Of a DNA stretch of 64,000 bases, positions 23,237 to 35,128 are shown piece by piece. Both the position numbers and the translations under genes were made by a program. Source of the stretch: Adiantum capillus-veneris (taxonomy: Eukaryota; Streptophyta; Polypodiopsida; Polypodiales; Pteridaceae). Under the pieces are notes generated by a model. It saw only the letters and a program-made list of their open reading frames with translations. It was not told the origin of the DNA and made no database searches. Numbering within the stretch: the stretch's first letter is position 1; every line of letters begins with the position of its first letter. Where the stretch lies: positions 72,080,435 to 72,144,434 of the forward strand of contig CM043950.1 of NCBI GenBank assembly GCA_014529385.2, given 5' to 3'.

Positions 23237-23546
23237 CGGAGGCTATTAATGAGAAAAACATTTTGAGTATGTAGGGAATAAGGGGTATTTCATAAAGAGA
23301 GGATAAGGGTATTGAGGTAACATGAGCAAGGCGAGGAGAGGAGATTGGCGCTTGGGAACTCAGCTTGGTGAAGGGAATGTAGAAGGAGTTGGCTTGGCGA
23401 AGAAGGCGGAGCAAGGCTTGGCGGTGAAGGAGGAGCACAAGAGATGGAAGTCGGATCTCGGCAAGGGAATCTTGGGGAAGAGGAGCTCAATGCTCTCTCT
23501 CCTGGTCTCTCTTTCTCTCTCTTAAAGAATGCAAGAACTAAGGCGG

Positions 23547-23658
<112 letters not shown>

Positions 23659-23987
23659 GTCCTCGACCTCAACCTTGACCAAGGTGTGCAAGGATAAGCG
23701 GCAAAGGTAATGAGGGAAGGAGAAGGCGAGGAATAGCTTGAGAAGAAGAAGAAGGGTCTCGGGATCTCTTGCTCTCAACATTCAAGTAAGAAGGGAAAAG
23801 CAAATGGGTGAAAGGTATTGAGCACAAGAAGGTAAGCAGTAAAGAAAGTTTGAAGCGGCTTGGCAAAGGTGGAACTTGGCAAGGCGAGGAAGGGGAAACG
23901 GAACAGTGGGTGTTGGGGTCTTGCTTGTGCCTCTATTGCTCCGTTCGAGTCTTGCTTCCTTGCCCTCAATGTTTTTGCAACCAAATC

Positions 23988-25079
23988 ATGAGTGAAGGTC
24001 GTGAAGACATTTTCGAGGAGAGCCCAAGTGAGAAGCTCTTGGTTACTATTATGGATGGTGGTGACATAGACATGTACACCAAAGCATATGAAATACACAA
24101 TCCTTTGTTTGATCTTGCAGTTATGCTAGAAAAATTGAAGGACTTTTTGTTATAGGAATTCAAAGAGTTTGAAGAGGCAGTTGAGGTTAAGTGTTTGGTG
24201 CTGGATGGCAAGACTTATTTTCATCTAGCTGAATTTACTACCAACTCAATTGAGAAAGGCAAAGTAATTAGGATATTAGGAATATTTTCCAATAAGACTT
24301 CATTTATTTGTCCAGCGACCATTCCTTGTCATGTACATTCAAAGCCTTGCAACCTTGTTCCAAAAGAAGTTGCCTTTCTTTTGTTTTTGTTCCTTAAAGT
24401 TCATATGCAAGGCAAAGGTGATGAAGTGAAAGATACAGACAAAGAGGGAACAAATACAAATGTTTCCAACGTCTTGCAGCTTGAGAAAAGTGAAATTCTA
24501 GAGGAGGAGGAAATTGATGCTGCAACTGAGTAGCAGGAGAGTTCAAATTTTGATGTGGCTTAATTTAGAGCTAGTACTATCATTGATGAGCCAATATAGG
24601 AGGTAGAGGTGTCTAAGGCCTTGCTTACTATTTTAAACCTTCCCTACTTCTATATCAATGGAAAAGATTTTATTCCTCTCCATCATATTCAATGTCTGCT
24701 TAATATCAAGGAGGACGACTATACTGCAACAATTTCTGAAGCTTCTGAGGTGGCCGAAGATTTCATTGACATAGAAGAAGAGTCAAAAGAGGAGTTTTTG
24801 GCACTTGATCTTCAGACATCCGATAAATTATTTCTTCGTGCTCCTGATGAACTTGCTCTATACATGAAAAGAGTGAAAGAGGAGAAACCTACTCTCAAAG
24901 ATGAGGATTTTGAGAAGAGAGTTGTTGAGCTTGGCATCCACTCTTTTGGCAGAGACTCTAAGCTAAATAAAGTCAAAAATAACGTTGACATAAGAGAGAT
25001 GAATGGATCATGCAATCTCCTTCAAGAAAAAATCATTGTCGAGGATGAGTTGCAAAAGGTAGATTCAGTTTCACCTTAA
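23988..25079 (+). pseudogene. Unrecognised protein-coding frame with four in-frame stops
   Basis: A single reading frame stays open-like for 364 codons from the ATG at 23988 (MSEGREDIFEESPSEKLLVT) to a TAA at 25077-25079. It is interrupted only by TAG 24153-24155, TAG 24531-24533, TAA 24561-24563 and TAG 24597-24599, with no frame change. The predicted protein is acidic, with glutamate clusters (LEEEEIDAATE; DIEEESKEEFLALD) and readable segments such as LLTILNLPYFYINGKDFIPL and VVELGIHSFGRDSKLNKV. Three of the stops are TAG where CAG would give glutamine, the pattern left by deamination of methylated cytosine. It follows an LTR-promoter-like palindrome and (TC)n tract. I do not recognise the family. 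It could be a captured host gene or an element's own extra gene. Confidence 0.55.
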
Positions 25080-25149
25080 TCTCCCTTCCTAAAATCTCCC
25101 TTTTTTTTCAAGTTTGTTTTAGTTACTCCTTATTTCTTGTTTTGTAGAT

Positions 25150-25520
25150 TGAACTCCTTGACTAAGACAATTTTCTTGGGAGAGCTAAAGGCTCAAGAGG
25201 GAAATCAATAGAGGGCACTTCAAGAAGCGATGCCTCCTCTCTCATGCACTACATGCCTACATTAGATAGTGCCACCTTCTGTGCTTTTCACGTGCAGTAT
25301 TCTAAAGATCCTGGTTTGCCAATATCTGCCCTGAAGATATTGTCACAATTTTTGGGGTACACTCCCATTTAAATCAATGCAAACAAGATCATGCCACTTG
25401 AGAGAGCTGCAACACTTAGAATATTTGGGTATGCTATACAGGATTCAATACCTCAAGAGCAAGATATTTTCTTTACTACTCTAGCTATGCAACAACAGCC
25501 GAGGAGACAAATGTGAACCT
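25150..25520 (+). pseudogene. Possible downstream exon of the unrecognised gene
   Basis: After a T-rich stretch and TTTTGTAG at 25141-25148, which looks like a splice acceptor, a readable segment appears (SLMHYMPTLDSATFCAFHVQ, then LPISALKILSQFLGYTPI). A TAA follows and then AATLRIFGYAIQDSIPQEQ in the same frame. It would fit a spliced continuation of the frame ending at 25079. No database comparison was possible. Beyond 25520 the reading dissolves into stops. Confidence 0.35.
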
Positions 25521-25859
25521 TCTTGGGGGCTATAAAAGAAGAAAGATTTTGAGATATAGGGGTGACATGCCTAGTGATACCAAAAAAATTAAAACCTGAT
25601 GTAAAATTGACAATATTTTGCAAAAAATATCTTTTTTGAATTTGGATCTCTTTAGAAAGACTTGGTACAAAGTTTAAAAGTGAAGCATTAATCTCCATTT
25701 GTGGTTGAGCAACATGGTTGTTTGATCCCATCTGTTGTAATTGCCTCATACAGAAGCGATTGAATAATTTTTTTAGTGCATTGCTCTTTCTCTGTCCTCC
25801 TCCCTTTCTCATACATCTGAAAAATGAAGTCCTCGATTGATAGTGAAATTTTTCCATTC

Positions 25860-26780
25860 CCTGAGTATTCCATGTTGCAAGGGGTTGTTGTTTTGAAAAA
25901 TATGGTCCATGCAGGTAAAAATATGCTATTTTTTTTTTTAAATAGGGTTAGTTGAACTCACAAGGTGCAATGTAAAATACTATCGAGGCTTTAAAAAGTA
26001 ACTGAATACTCATCAAGTAATATGTGATGTCTTTTGCTCACCAAGCATCTGTGATAGCAGTTATTAAAAGCTTTATTGTCTTCTTAAAGTCATCTGCATA
26101 AGTAGTAGAGCTAAGTTTTTGTCTCAAAACTTTCAAAAATTGTCAAGCTTCTTTCACACTTCCATGCGTTTGTTGGTACATCTGGTCTACTTTTGACATT
26201 GGTTGTTATTACACAAAGATCCTTCGAGTAGTTCCTCATAGTGTCAACTTGTTTGTTGTCATGGTTGCTCAAAAATCTTCTGGCTTTTCCTCCACCCATT
26301 GAAATATCTTGCAAAACATCACCCCTTTCTTTTGAAAGAGTAGGATCTTTTTTTAGATGCACTTCACCACCATGAAAACCCATTCTAGAGAGCAAAGCCT
26401 TGCATTTTTTCTATGCACTCGTCTGCAAGTTTACTTGGCTTATTAGAATATACATAATCAAGATGGAGTCGAAGGAATTTGTCCAAGATTCTAATCTCTG
26501 CATGCATTGTACATATATGTACACTTTTTAAATTCTATTGTTAATATTACATCCCAAATCATAGAAGACGATGGGTAGTCGATAACATTCACACTATTTC
26601 TCGATGGTGGTTTTCCAACCTCGTGTTCTGCAAGCCATCCTTTTGTTCCAGTGCTTGCCATGCAATGAATACATGGATATTCGGTTTGGCACATCCACAT
26701 ACACCAAACATGCACTTCAGTGATTTTAGGTCGGCACTCAAGTGCCAATCTACAATAAAGTCACCCATGCCATCTACACG
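25860..26780 (-). pseudogene. Minus-strand coding remnant, downstream half of an interrupted gene
   Basis: Reading away from the 5' LTR at 26782, the minus strand gives a cysteine-containing segment (CRPKITEVHVWCMWMCQTEY at about 26742-26683), then LADECIEKMQGFAL. A 94-codon frame follows (26395-26111: RMGFHGGEVHLKKDPTL, KARRFLSNHDNKQVDTMRN). Frames change between them, consistent with introns or decay. An intron-like AG lies before the EILDKFLRLHLDYVYSN-like segment near 26500. The matching upstream half seems to lie beyond the 3' LTR at 36055-37050. I do not recognise the protein. Confidence 0.4.
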
Positions 26781-27937
26781 GTGTCATGCAGCTCCACTCC
26801 CATGCTAAGAAAGATTCCAGAAAAATGCACATCAAGTCTTTTTGAAGCTTACACGATTAATGAACAGTGATTAGGGCCTGGTAACAGGACAAGTTCAATG
26901 TTGAATGTATGTCAAATGCGGTTAAAAAGGCCAAGAGATGCCTTTATGATGCCAAAAATGATTATGCTTGAAGTGAGCACAGAAGGATATTGTGACCTGA
27001 AACTGTAGTGCTTGAGGTGCTCTACCGGCCTGTCTTTACGGCTCGTCAATTGGAGCTACGATGAAGAAATTATGGCAGTTTGAAGTTTAAGTTGATTGCA
27101 TATCTGTACCGGATTGGGCAACTGCAGCTGAGGTGACAGTATTGAAATGAATACACGGGCCTGAAGTGCTCACCTTGTGGAGCACGTCGGTCTTTTCAGA
27201 TCAATGATCAGAGTTTCGATCCCCAAGATATTGGCCGTTAAAGATTCACCGGGGGCCGGTTCCGTACTAGTCTGGTCCGCTCAGTCGGTGTGCCATCTGG
27301 GATTTTTTTTTTTACTTCGACCGAGTTTTGGAACGTCATGCAACAACACTTTGGCTGATATGGTGTGCCTGACAAGAATATTATTTATTGGAGATTGCTG
27401 ATAGCAAGAAATGCCCAACACGGCTATGGCTTAAGCAGATACAAATCGATAGTCATTGTTCAAATGCAATCACTTATACTTGCATCTAGCTAGCACGCTT
27501 GTGTCACTATTCAAGACCTTTTTACGGGCATCAAAACTCACGATGATATTGTTAATCAATGGCTACTGGAGAAAGTTGCTGTGCTTGGCGATGCTTTAGT
27601 CTGCATGTACGCCTGTGCCCGCCTAATGTGGACGCTCAGTGAAGGATGCCAGGCATTGCCTCAGCTGGCATGTATGCCAAAAGTTATGGCCTTCAAGTGG
27701 TGCGCAACAAGGGCCATGGGCCGCCCAAAATTAAATAAAAAAGGGTCGCCTAGGGTGTGGCCGCCCACATTGACAAGAAAAGCCGCCCGCCCATAAAGTC
27801 CAATGGCCGCCCAAAATTATTCAAATGGACACGGGTTTTTCTCAGGAGATCAAGGCGCCCCCATTCGAGCCATAAACAACCGGGATTGGTGCAGTTCGAC
27901 GAACGGGTTGCCACGTCAGCAGGAGAGCATTTTTATG

Positions 27938-27976
27938 CCTCCCTAGCAACGACGACGTCGTCGTTGCTAAGGGAGG
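27938..27976. promoter_or_regulatory. 39-bp near-perfect palindrome upstream of the LTR TATA box
   Basis: The arm CCTCCCTAGCAACGACGAC faces GTCGTCGTTGCTAAGGGAGG, with one extra base as the only asymmetry. A TATA box follows nine bases later. The position suggests a binding site for a dimeric regulator or a cruciform, but no factor is known to me. Confidence 0.7.
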
Positions 27977-27984
27977 TAGGGAGT

Positions 27985-27992
27985 TATATATA
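27985..27992 (+). promoter_or_regulatory. TATA box of the 5' LTR
   Basis: TATATATA in GAGTTATATATAGGGG. The 3' LTR has the same box at 35176. Confidence 0.7.
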
Positions 27993-28369
27993 GGGGTTTT
28001 TTTTGCATGATATGGTATGGGAGGCAATTAAGAAGGATGCCAACGAAAGGAATAGCAAGGAAAGCAAGAAGAAGGTGAGCTCTCTCCTTGATCTCCAATC
28101 AAACCAAAAGAGAAGGCGAGCTCTCTCCTTGATCTCCTAAATCATCATTAATTTCAATTAACGGTGTCGTTAACGACACTTCTTCATAACTGTGCATCAA
28201 TTTCGTCGGTGTTATCAATTTTTGAGAAAGTTTTGTGCGTGGATAGCATTACCAAGTGATTAAAAGCTGTTGTATTGTGTGGTGCGGCAAATTTTTGCTC
28301 TCAATTTTTCCACACGCAACAGCCCGATGCTGACCTAGGTCAAGTTACGAACACATATCCCGCGACACC

Positions 28370-28384
28370 TGGTGAACCCGACGC
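28370..28384 (+). other. Primer binding site
   Basis: TGGTGAACCCGACGC lies two bases after the 5' LTR end. It starts with TGG as expected for pairing with the CCA end of a tRNA. The tRNA was not identified. Confidence 0.65.
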
Positions 28385-28419
28385 AAAATACAACCAAGGT
28401 GGGAAAATTGTTGAAGCCT

Positions 28420-29409
28420 ATGTCTACACCACAAGAGGGAGCCATGCAACAGATGATGCAGCAGTTTGTGGCATACATGGAACAACAACAGGCTGCCCAA
28501 AAGCAACATAATTTGCAAGAGCGGATTCGCAAAGCTCGGCAACATGTTACAGAAAAGCTGCAAAGGTTTGAGGGCCGAGATATTTCAAAATTTTGCAATT
28601 TTTATGAGCAGTCTATGGAAGAAAATGGTATTGAAGACCGGGATTCAGTGGAAGGATTTCATCTGATTGCAGTACCGGAACTTAGGGCCCGGATTAAAGA
28701 AATTCAAGCGGCTCAAGGACCGAACTGGCAGGATTTTAAGAAGGCGCTGCAAGAGGAGTATTCTTTGGAGGATTCTCAACGGGTGACCAGACAGAGTTTT
28801 ACGAAGTGGGTGCAGAAGAAGGGTATAAATTTATCTACACGAGAACTGTTGCGAGAGTTTGATAAGAAGTTTAATCAGTTATCATCAGCAGAACAACGTT
28901 CCTTGAAGGATCAAAAGGTGGAATTGTTTATTCAAGTTGCTGATCCGCGACTACAAAAGAATTTGGTACAATTATTGGAGGACCCGGCAAGAGAATTGGG
29001 GTTGACATCGGATTGGAAAATAGTCTATGAAGCGGTGAATATGATTGTAAAACGACAGAAGCGAGCTGACAAGCAGATCCTGGTTGAGGTTGTAGATGAT
29101 GATGAAGAAGAGATTAAAGAGAAGCTGCCCTCTGCAATACCCAAAGTGGAGGGGCCTGTTCTTGACGACCTGTTTAAAGGTATTCAAGAACTAAATTTGA
29201 ATTTTAAAACTGTTAAATTTGAAGGGTTAGCTGCAAAGGCGTCTACTTCTGAACCTAAGCAGCAACAACCACCACGTAAAAATTGGGATCGATGCATGTG
29301 GTGCAATAGTGAAGACCACAGGTTTGTGAGAGAGTGTCATGAGTTTGATGAAGCTTATAAGAAGAAAATGTGGTTTTATGGAAAGACAAGAAGATTCATC
29401 TCAGGGTGA
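28420..29409 (+). CDS. Gag protein with CCHC-like zinc knuckle
   Basis: An uninterrupted frame gives 329 codons from the first ATG at 28420 (MSTPQEGAMQQMMQQFVAYM). The frame is open upstream into the PBS at 28372. The N-terminus is glutamine-rich with a predicted coiled coil. The middle has RFEGRDISKFCNFYEQSM and WQDFKKALQEEYSLED, typical of a capsid-forming retroelement gag. An acidic stretch (VVDDDEEEIKEK) precedes a knuckle CX2CX4HX5C (CMWCNSEDHRFVREC) near 29294-29338, where the last spacing is one longer than usual. The protein should bind element RNA and form particles. It is the only intact gene of this element. Protease follows in another frame, so pol expression would have needed frameshifting, or the shift is damage. 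Confidence 0.8.
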   Translation: MSTPQEGAMQQMMQQFVAYMEQQQAAQKQHNLQERIRKARQHVTEKLQRFEGRDISKFCNFYEQSMEENGIEDRDSVEGFHLIAVPELRARIKEIQAAQGPNWQDFKKALQEEYSLEDSQRVTRQSFTKWVQKKGINLSTRELLREFDKKFNQLSSAEQRSLKDQKVELFIQVADPRLQKNLVQLLEDPARELGLTSDWKIVYEAVNMIVKRQKRADKQILVEVVDDDEEEIKEKLPSAIPKVEGPVLDDLFKGIQELNLNFKTVKFEGLAAKASTSEPKQQQPPRKNWDRCMWCNSEDHRFVRECHEFDEAYKKKMWFYGKTRRFISG

Positions 29410-30274
29410 CAGGGGAACTGCTCCGCTTGAACTTTGGCAGAGGCAGAATGAAGAAGATAGTGGAGGAAATACAACATAATGTTGCCCTTGTGGAAGCAGC
29501 TACATATGCGTTGCAAGTTTGTGGTAAGGAAGATGATGATGGTACAAGTACAAAGGGCCAATTGTGGCCATATGCTTTAGAGACAGCAGAAGCAGGTAAG
29601 GTAACGTATGGGAAGTTACGCCATGTGGGTAATTCAATTTTGGAAGACTATGAAGAGTATTTAGCAGATCTTGAAGAAGAAGAGCCGAAGCCTATGGTGG
29701 TACCAAGCCCGATTATACCTGAGGTAAGAAACATGCATTTTAATGATGGTGAAGATGAAGAAGTTATACCCAAGAGTCACTTTTCGAGGACTAATTGGGC
29801 CAGAGCAACGACAAAAACAGTGGTAAAGCTTGGCGACATTGAGGAGCCGGTCTTAGCCCTCATGATTCGGAAATCAATCTCATGGCAAAGAATTTGCACC
29901 AAAAGGGGAAGTGGCCTATTGATGTAGATCACGGGTGGCGGATTCGAGCTGCCAACATGCTTCTTGGAGATCTTTATGGTGCATGCGCAAATGTTAAGGT
30001 AACTATTGGGGATGTCTATAATGAGCAGAACTTTTTTATACAGGAGCATTCCTCCTACCCATTGATTCTGGGACAACCCTACATTACGGCTGTGCGGATG
30101 AAAACTAAGGTGCTGGATGATGGCTTGGCCTATGCTAGGGTTCGAAACCGAGATGGTAAGAAAGCGGTTCAATTTCTAGTTGTACGTGTTGATCATGCTA
30201 GAAACAAAGACAGTTTACATGATCGTCCAATGCCAAAGATACGTAAGGAGTTTAAAGAAAAAATATTTTCTTAG
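29410..30274 (+). pseudogene. Linker and aspartic protease region, frame broken
   Basis: The frame 29370-29927 overlaps the end of gag and carries an acidic linker (LEDYEEYLADLEEEEPKPMV). It shifts at about 29855-29870, exactly where the catalytic Asp motif of the protease is expected, and the aspartate itself is not readable there. The second frame (29882-30274) continues with KGKWPIDVDHGWRIRAAN, LGDLYGACANVKV and SYPLILGQPYIT, the flap and C-terminal hydrophobic signature of a retropepsin-like domain. It ends in a basic tail and a TAG at 30272-30274. The enzyme should process Gag-Pol but cannot be active in this copy. Confidence 0.7.
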
Positions 30275-30912
30275 GATTTTCTTGGGGTGCCACTATAAAG
30301 CGGGACTATGGTGGTGCAAGTGAGGAGAATTTCTCACAAAGAGAAACCTTCTCTTCAGGATTTCTAGGGTTGACATCTGAGGGTGAAGTATCTTACAGGA
30401 AATTTAATGATTTAACTAAGTGGGAGAAACAATATGTTTAAAGCATTCAAAGTGACTTGCAGGGATGTGATGTGCTAGAACCGGATAATGTGATATCAGG
30501 AATCTTCAAAGAGATCTCTTATGTTGATACTATGTCAGAGCTTGATAATATCAAGCAGAACAAGTTAAAAAGTGGAACTGAAGTTGTTAAAGTGCAGGAC
30601 ATGTATGAAGAGTTGGACATATACGAGGCACTTATGCATATTGAGGATGACTTGGATAAAGAAGTTGACGCAGAGGTAGAGACGAAGTACAATATAGTTG
30701 CAAAGAAAGTGAGACTTGTGGCTACACCTCTACCAGAGGGAAGTGATGAAGTAATTAAAGAAGCTTCTCGACAGCCTATGCTCAGAAATCCTAAGAACAT
30801 TGGGCACAAATTCACTAAAGAGACATTGCAGCAGCTGAAGGTGGGAGAAGATGGTTTTCTCAACGAAGAGGAAATCAAGTGTTTTCAAGGTATGCTCGAA
30901 AAAACATGGTAA
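30275..30912 (+). pseudogene. Spacer between protease and RT
   Basis: A 151-codon frame (30457-30912) is acidic (MYEELDIYEALMHIEDDLDK) and ends in QLKVGEDGFLNEEEIKCFQG, the kind of segment that precedes the RT fingers in gypsy pol proteins. Before it, 30275-30456 holds the frame-broken junction with the protease. No independent function is claimed. Confidence 0.55.
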
Positions 30913-32233
30913 AGCTTTTTCCTTTGAGCCAAATGAGATTTGATGTGTGGATCCAAGTGTTGTTGCACATATGGTTATATTCATTGTTCCTCACATGCCA
31001 TGGAGCTTATGTCCTATTCCAGTTCCTAAAGCTCACTTGCCAAAGCTCATCGATTTGCTTAATGAGAAGATACAAATGGGAATCTTGGAACCATCATGTG
31101 CGCCCTACTCTAGCTGATGGTTCACTGTTCCGAAGAAAAATGGTACTTTAAGGTTCATACAGGATATGCAGCCTGTTGATAAGGTAACAATCCGCAATGT
31201 GGGTACCGGCCCAATTGTGGATAAATTTGCTAAGGCTTTTGTAGGTAGTTCAAGTTATTCTATGGGTGATCTTTATTCTGGATATGATCAATTTCAGTTA
31301 GCATTGGAGAGCAGGGATCTTACTACGATGCGTACACCTCTCGGATTGGTAAGGATGTGCACTCTGCCACAAGGTGCTACTAATTATGTAGCTCATATGA
31401 TGAACGACATGAATAAGGTATTAAGGGACTTTATCCCACATGTTACTATGCCTTTCATTGATGATCTACCAATTAAGGGCTGTGAGGAAGTCTCAAAAGA
31501 TGAAGTAAAAGATCAGAGGGGGTGCCAACAGTTTGTTGCTCAACATATTGATGATTGTGATGCTACTTTATCCAGACTTGAAGAAGTTAACTTAACACTT
31601 TCAGGGAAAAAATCAACTTTTGGTGCCAAAGAGGTTCTAATTGTAGGACACATGTGCAGTCCAGAAGGTAGAAGGCCAAGTCCGGCTAAAGTTGAAGCTA
31701 TTCAAAAGATGAAGGAAACGTGCTCTTCAGTTATTGACGTTCGTCGATTTCTGGGTGCATGTGTATTCCATCTTATTTGGCTGCCACATTTTGCTCATGT
31801 TGCAAAAGTGCTTTATCAACTGTTGAGAAAAGGTAAAAGATTTATTTGGGAAGAAGTTCACACACGAGCTATGAGGAAATTAAAGAACATGCTCCTTGAG
31901 GCTCCGACCTTGAGAAAAGTTTACTACAAATGCAGAAGGCCAGTAATCTTAACAGTTGGCACTAGCCCGACAGGTATTGGCTGGGCTATAGGTCACGCTA
32001 TAGGTCAAGATGATGAAGAAGGTAACAGGTATGCGGTTCGATTTGGAGCAAAAGTGCTCAATGCTCGCCAAAGAGGCTACCCACAGGTTAAGAGAGAACT
32101 TTGGGGCGTTGCTACTGCTCTAAGGTCAAATAAAGAATACTTTATTGGAGATTCAGTCATGGTAGAGACAAATTGCTTGCCAGTGATAGAAATGATTGCA
32201 AATTGCTCTACTCCGGATATTGCTATGCTATGA
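30913..32233 (+). pseudogene. Reverse transcriptase and RNase H
   Basis: RT begins in broken frames (30913-31165), where several stops and shifts fall. It then runs in one frame from 31166 to 32233 (355 codons). Signatures in order are SYSMGDLYSGYDQFQLALES, TMRTPLGLVRMCTLPQGATN, the catalytic box MPFIDDLPIKG (Asp pair near 31457-31462), LTLSGKKSTFGAKEVLIVGH and the connection segment VIDVRRFLGACVFH. RNase H follows with VILTVGTSPTGIGWAIGHAI, where the first catalytic Asp of the family is replaced, then NARQRGYPQVKRELWGV and VMVETNCLPVI. The TGA at 32231-32233 lies inside the domain, since the frame continues beyond it. Confidence 0.82.
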
Positions 32234-33786
32234 TGGATAGCCTACATTAAATCTCTTAATCCTGAGTTTTGTCATATTGCAGATAGAGATAATCCTGTTG
32301 AAGATATGTTATCAAGAGCTAGATTTGAAGATGAAGAAGAGATACTGACCACAAGTGATGATGTTGGCTTGAAGTTCTATTCGTCTTCTTATCTACATGC
32401 AAATTGTGGAAATATTGCTTATGCTTTTGAGGTATTTTCTGAAGAGTTCTATGAAGGAGAATGGATTTTGATTGGTCGCTACCTTAGCACCCTTACGCAT
32501 GAAGAGTGGACGGATCAAGAGTACAAAAAGATCAGGAAGAAAGCTTACGGCTATTTTCTGAAGGATGGGCATTTATGGAAGCAGCCAAAATGCTCTAAAG
32601 GAGTACCGCAGCGGGTGGTTTGTGATAAAGCGACTCAACAGCAGGTTATCAAAGAGTTTCATGAAAGTTTATGGGCTGGACACAGAGGGGTCTGGGCAAC
32701 TTTTTTCAAGATTAAGGATCGTTACTGGTGGAAAGGTATGTATAAAGATGTGGCTCAGTTTGTGGAGGCATGCCTAATATGCCAACAGTATTCTAATGTA
32801 CGACATCGAGATGGATTGCATCCCACCTATCCACTGGCTATGCACTATAAGTGGGTGGTGGACCTGATTACCATGCTAGTAGGTGTCTGGCAGATGCGGT
32901 ATATTGTTCTTGCCAGAGAGGACCTTACTAATCAGGTAGAAGGCAGAGCTTTGCCTACCAAGGCTACTAGTTCCGTATGAAAGTTCTTGCTTGAGGATGT
33001 TATTTCCAGGTATGGATGTGGTGGTAGAATTACTGCTGATCGAGGAGAGCTTGATGCATATGAAGCTCGGGATTTCTTTGCTCGCTTGGGCATTAAGTTG
33101 GCTCTCACTATAGCATACAATCCAAGGGGTTAATGGCAAAAGTGAAAGAGGGCATCCGCCTATTGTTAAAGCTTTAGCAAAGGCATGCGAGGGAAATATT
33201 GGTGACTGGCCTAAACTCCTACCATTTGCTTTATGGGCTGATCGAACTACACATAGTTCTGTTACAGATTTTATGCCATTTGAGCTAATGTACGGGAAAA
33301 AACCCATTTTTCCTACAGAGGAAGCGATTATCTCTTGGACCATAATGCCATGGGAAGAAGGTATGTCTACCGAAGATTTGCTTGCATTGCGCATACGCCA
33401 ACTTGAGAGACGTCGAGAAGATATTGAGCATGCTAAATTAATGCTTAAGGAAGCAAGTTTGAAGAACAAGGCAACGTTTGATGATAAGCACAGACTATGA
33501 CCTCGTGCCGTTAAAGATGGGGATTGGGTCCTTGTATATGACAGTAGCCTGGAAAACCAGTACACTGATATGCGAAAAATGGTTAAACGATGGTTTGGAC
33601 CATATGTAGTACTTCATGTTTATGATAATGCGACCTACAAATTAAGCGAGCTTGATGGCACTGAGCTTAAGGTACCTATTGTAGGGAAAAGAGTTAAGTT
33701 GTTTAAGCGATGAGATGGTGAGATTAATATTGGAGACTTCAACACCGAGCAACCTCCTGCAGACAATGTTATGTATGCATCAGACG
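32234..33786 (+). pseudogene. Integrase
   Basis: After the end of RNase H (DRDNPVEDMLSRARFEDEEE) the frame 32306-32980 carries the zinc site: histidines in FHESLWAGHRG and cysteines in CLICQQYS. It also has the first catalytic Asp in KWVVDLITM. A TGA at 32978-32980 interrupts. The same frame continues with the second Asp in ITADRGELDAYEA near 33030. The third residue, Glu in NGKSERGHPPI near 33145, is in a shifted frame. A C-terminal part (MPFELMYGKKPIFPTEE, then WFGPYVVLHVYDNATYKLSE) ends in an acidic tail at a TAA at 33804-33806 or close by. No chromodomain is apparent. Confidence 0.82.
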
Positions 33787-33845
33787 ATGAGTCTGATGAT
33801 GCTTAATTTATAAGTGCGGTTGGCATAGACTGGAGGCTGTGCAAG

Positions 33846-33860
33846 TTGAGAGGGGGTGGA
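33846..33860 (+). other. Polypurine tract
   Basis: TTGAGAGGGGGTGGA directly precedes the 3' LTR start TGTCGTGCAG. Confidence 0.8.
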
Positions 33861-35128
33861 TGTCGTGCAGCTCCGCTCCCATGCTAAGAAAGATGCCAAA
33901 AAAATTCACATCAAGTTTGTTTGAAGCTTGAAGGATTAATGAACAGTGATCAGGGCCTGGTAATAGGACAAGTTCAATGTTGAATGTATGTCAAATGCGG
34001 TTAAAAAGGCCAAGAGATGCCTTTATGATGCCAAAAATGATTATGCTTGAAATGAGCACAGAAGGATATTATGACCTGAAACTGTAGTGCTTGAGGTGCT
34101 CTACCGGCCGGTCTTTACGGCTCGTCGATTGGAGCTAGGATGAAGAAGTTATGGTAGTTTGAAGTTTAAGTCGATTACAGATCTGTACCGGATTGGGCAA
34201 CTGCAGTTGAGGTGACAGAATTGAAATGAATGCGCAGGCCTGAAGTGCTCACTTTGTCGAGCACATTGGTCTGTTCAGATCAATGATCAGAGTTTCGATC
34301 CCCAAGATATTGGCCGTTAAAGATTCACTGGGGGCCGGTTCCATACTAGTCTGGTTCGCTCAGTCGGTGTGCCATCTGGAATTTTTTTTTTACTTCGACC
34401 GAGTTTCGGAACGTCATGCAGCAACACTTTGGCTGATATGGTGTGCCTGACAAGAATATTATTTATTGGAGATTGCTGATAGCAGGAAATTCCCAACACG
34501 GCCATGGCTTAAGCAGATACAAATCGAGAGTCATTGTTTAAATGTAATCACTTATACTTGCATCTAGCTAGCACGCTAGTGGCACTATTCAAGACCTTTG
34601 TACGGGCATCAAAATTCACGATGATATTGTTAATTGATGGCTACTGGAGAAAGTTGTTGTGCTTGGTGATGCTTTAGTCGGCATGTACGCCTGTGACCGC
34701 GTAATGTGGACACTGAGTGAGGATGCGAGGCATTGCCTCAGCCGGCATGTATGCCAAAAGTTATGCCCTTCAAGTGGTGCCCAACAAGGGCCAAGGGCTG
34801 CCAAAAATAAGATAAAAAAGGGTCGCCTAGGGTGTGTCCGCCCACCCATAAAGTCCAATGGACGCCCAAAATGATTCAAATCGACACCCAAAAAGGGGTT
34901 TTAGTGTGAAGCGAAGGAAGAAAAAAGGGAAGCGATGGCATGAGAGGAGGCTGCAGGCAGCACGAGAGGGGAGAATGAGATGCGCAGCCCGCTGGAGTGC
35001 TTAGACGAGCTCGCAGCAGTGACGGGCTTTTCTCAGGAGATCAAGGCACCCCCATTCTAGCCATAAACAACCGGGATTGGTGCAGTTCAACGAACGAGCT
35101 GCCACGTCAGTAGGAGAGCATTTTTATG

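Larger units (their letters stand above)
26782..28367 (+). repeat. 5' LTR, 1586 bp
   Basis: It starts TGTCATGCAGCTCC and ends ACACATATCCCGCGACA, immediately before the primer binding site. It matches the 3' LTR at 33861-36054 along its length. Two segments are absent here: about 155 bases near 27833 and about 500 bases near 28130 in the transcribed part. About ten percent of the first hundred bases differ between the two LTRs, so the insertion is old. Confidence 0.88.
28368..33860 (+). mobile_element. Internal region of a Ty3/gypsy element of unusual lineage
   Basis: Between two LTRs of one family lie a PBS, gag with a CCHC-like knuckle, a protease region, RT, RNase H, integrase and a polypurine tract. 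The order is Ty3/gypsy. The RT box FIDDLPIKG and the integrase zinc region FHESLWAGHRG differ from the Tat-like and chromodomain elements in this window. There is one RNase H and no chromodomain is seen. Frame breaks occur in every gene except gag. Confidence 0.85.

Noticed and set aside
32876-33565. 229-codon minus-strand frame opposite integrase
   Set aside because: Long, but the plus strand carries the integrase motifs in order and a minus-strand relic with the same motifs exists at 15-16 kb. It is a shadow.
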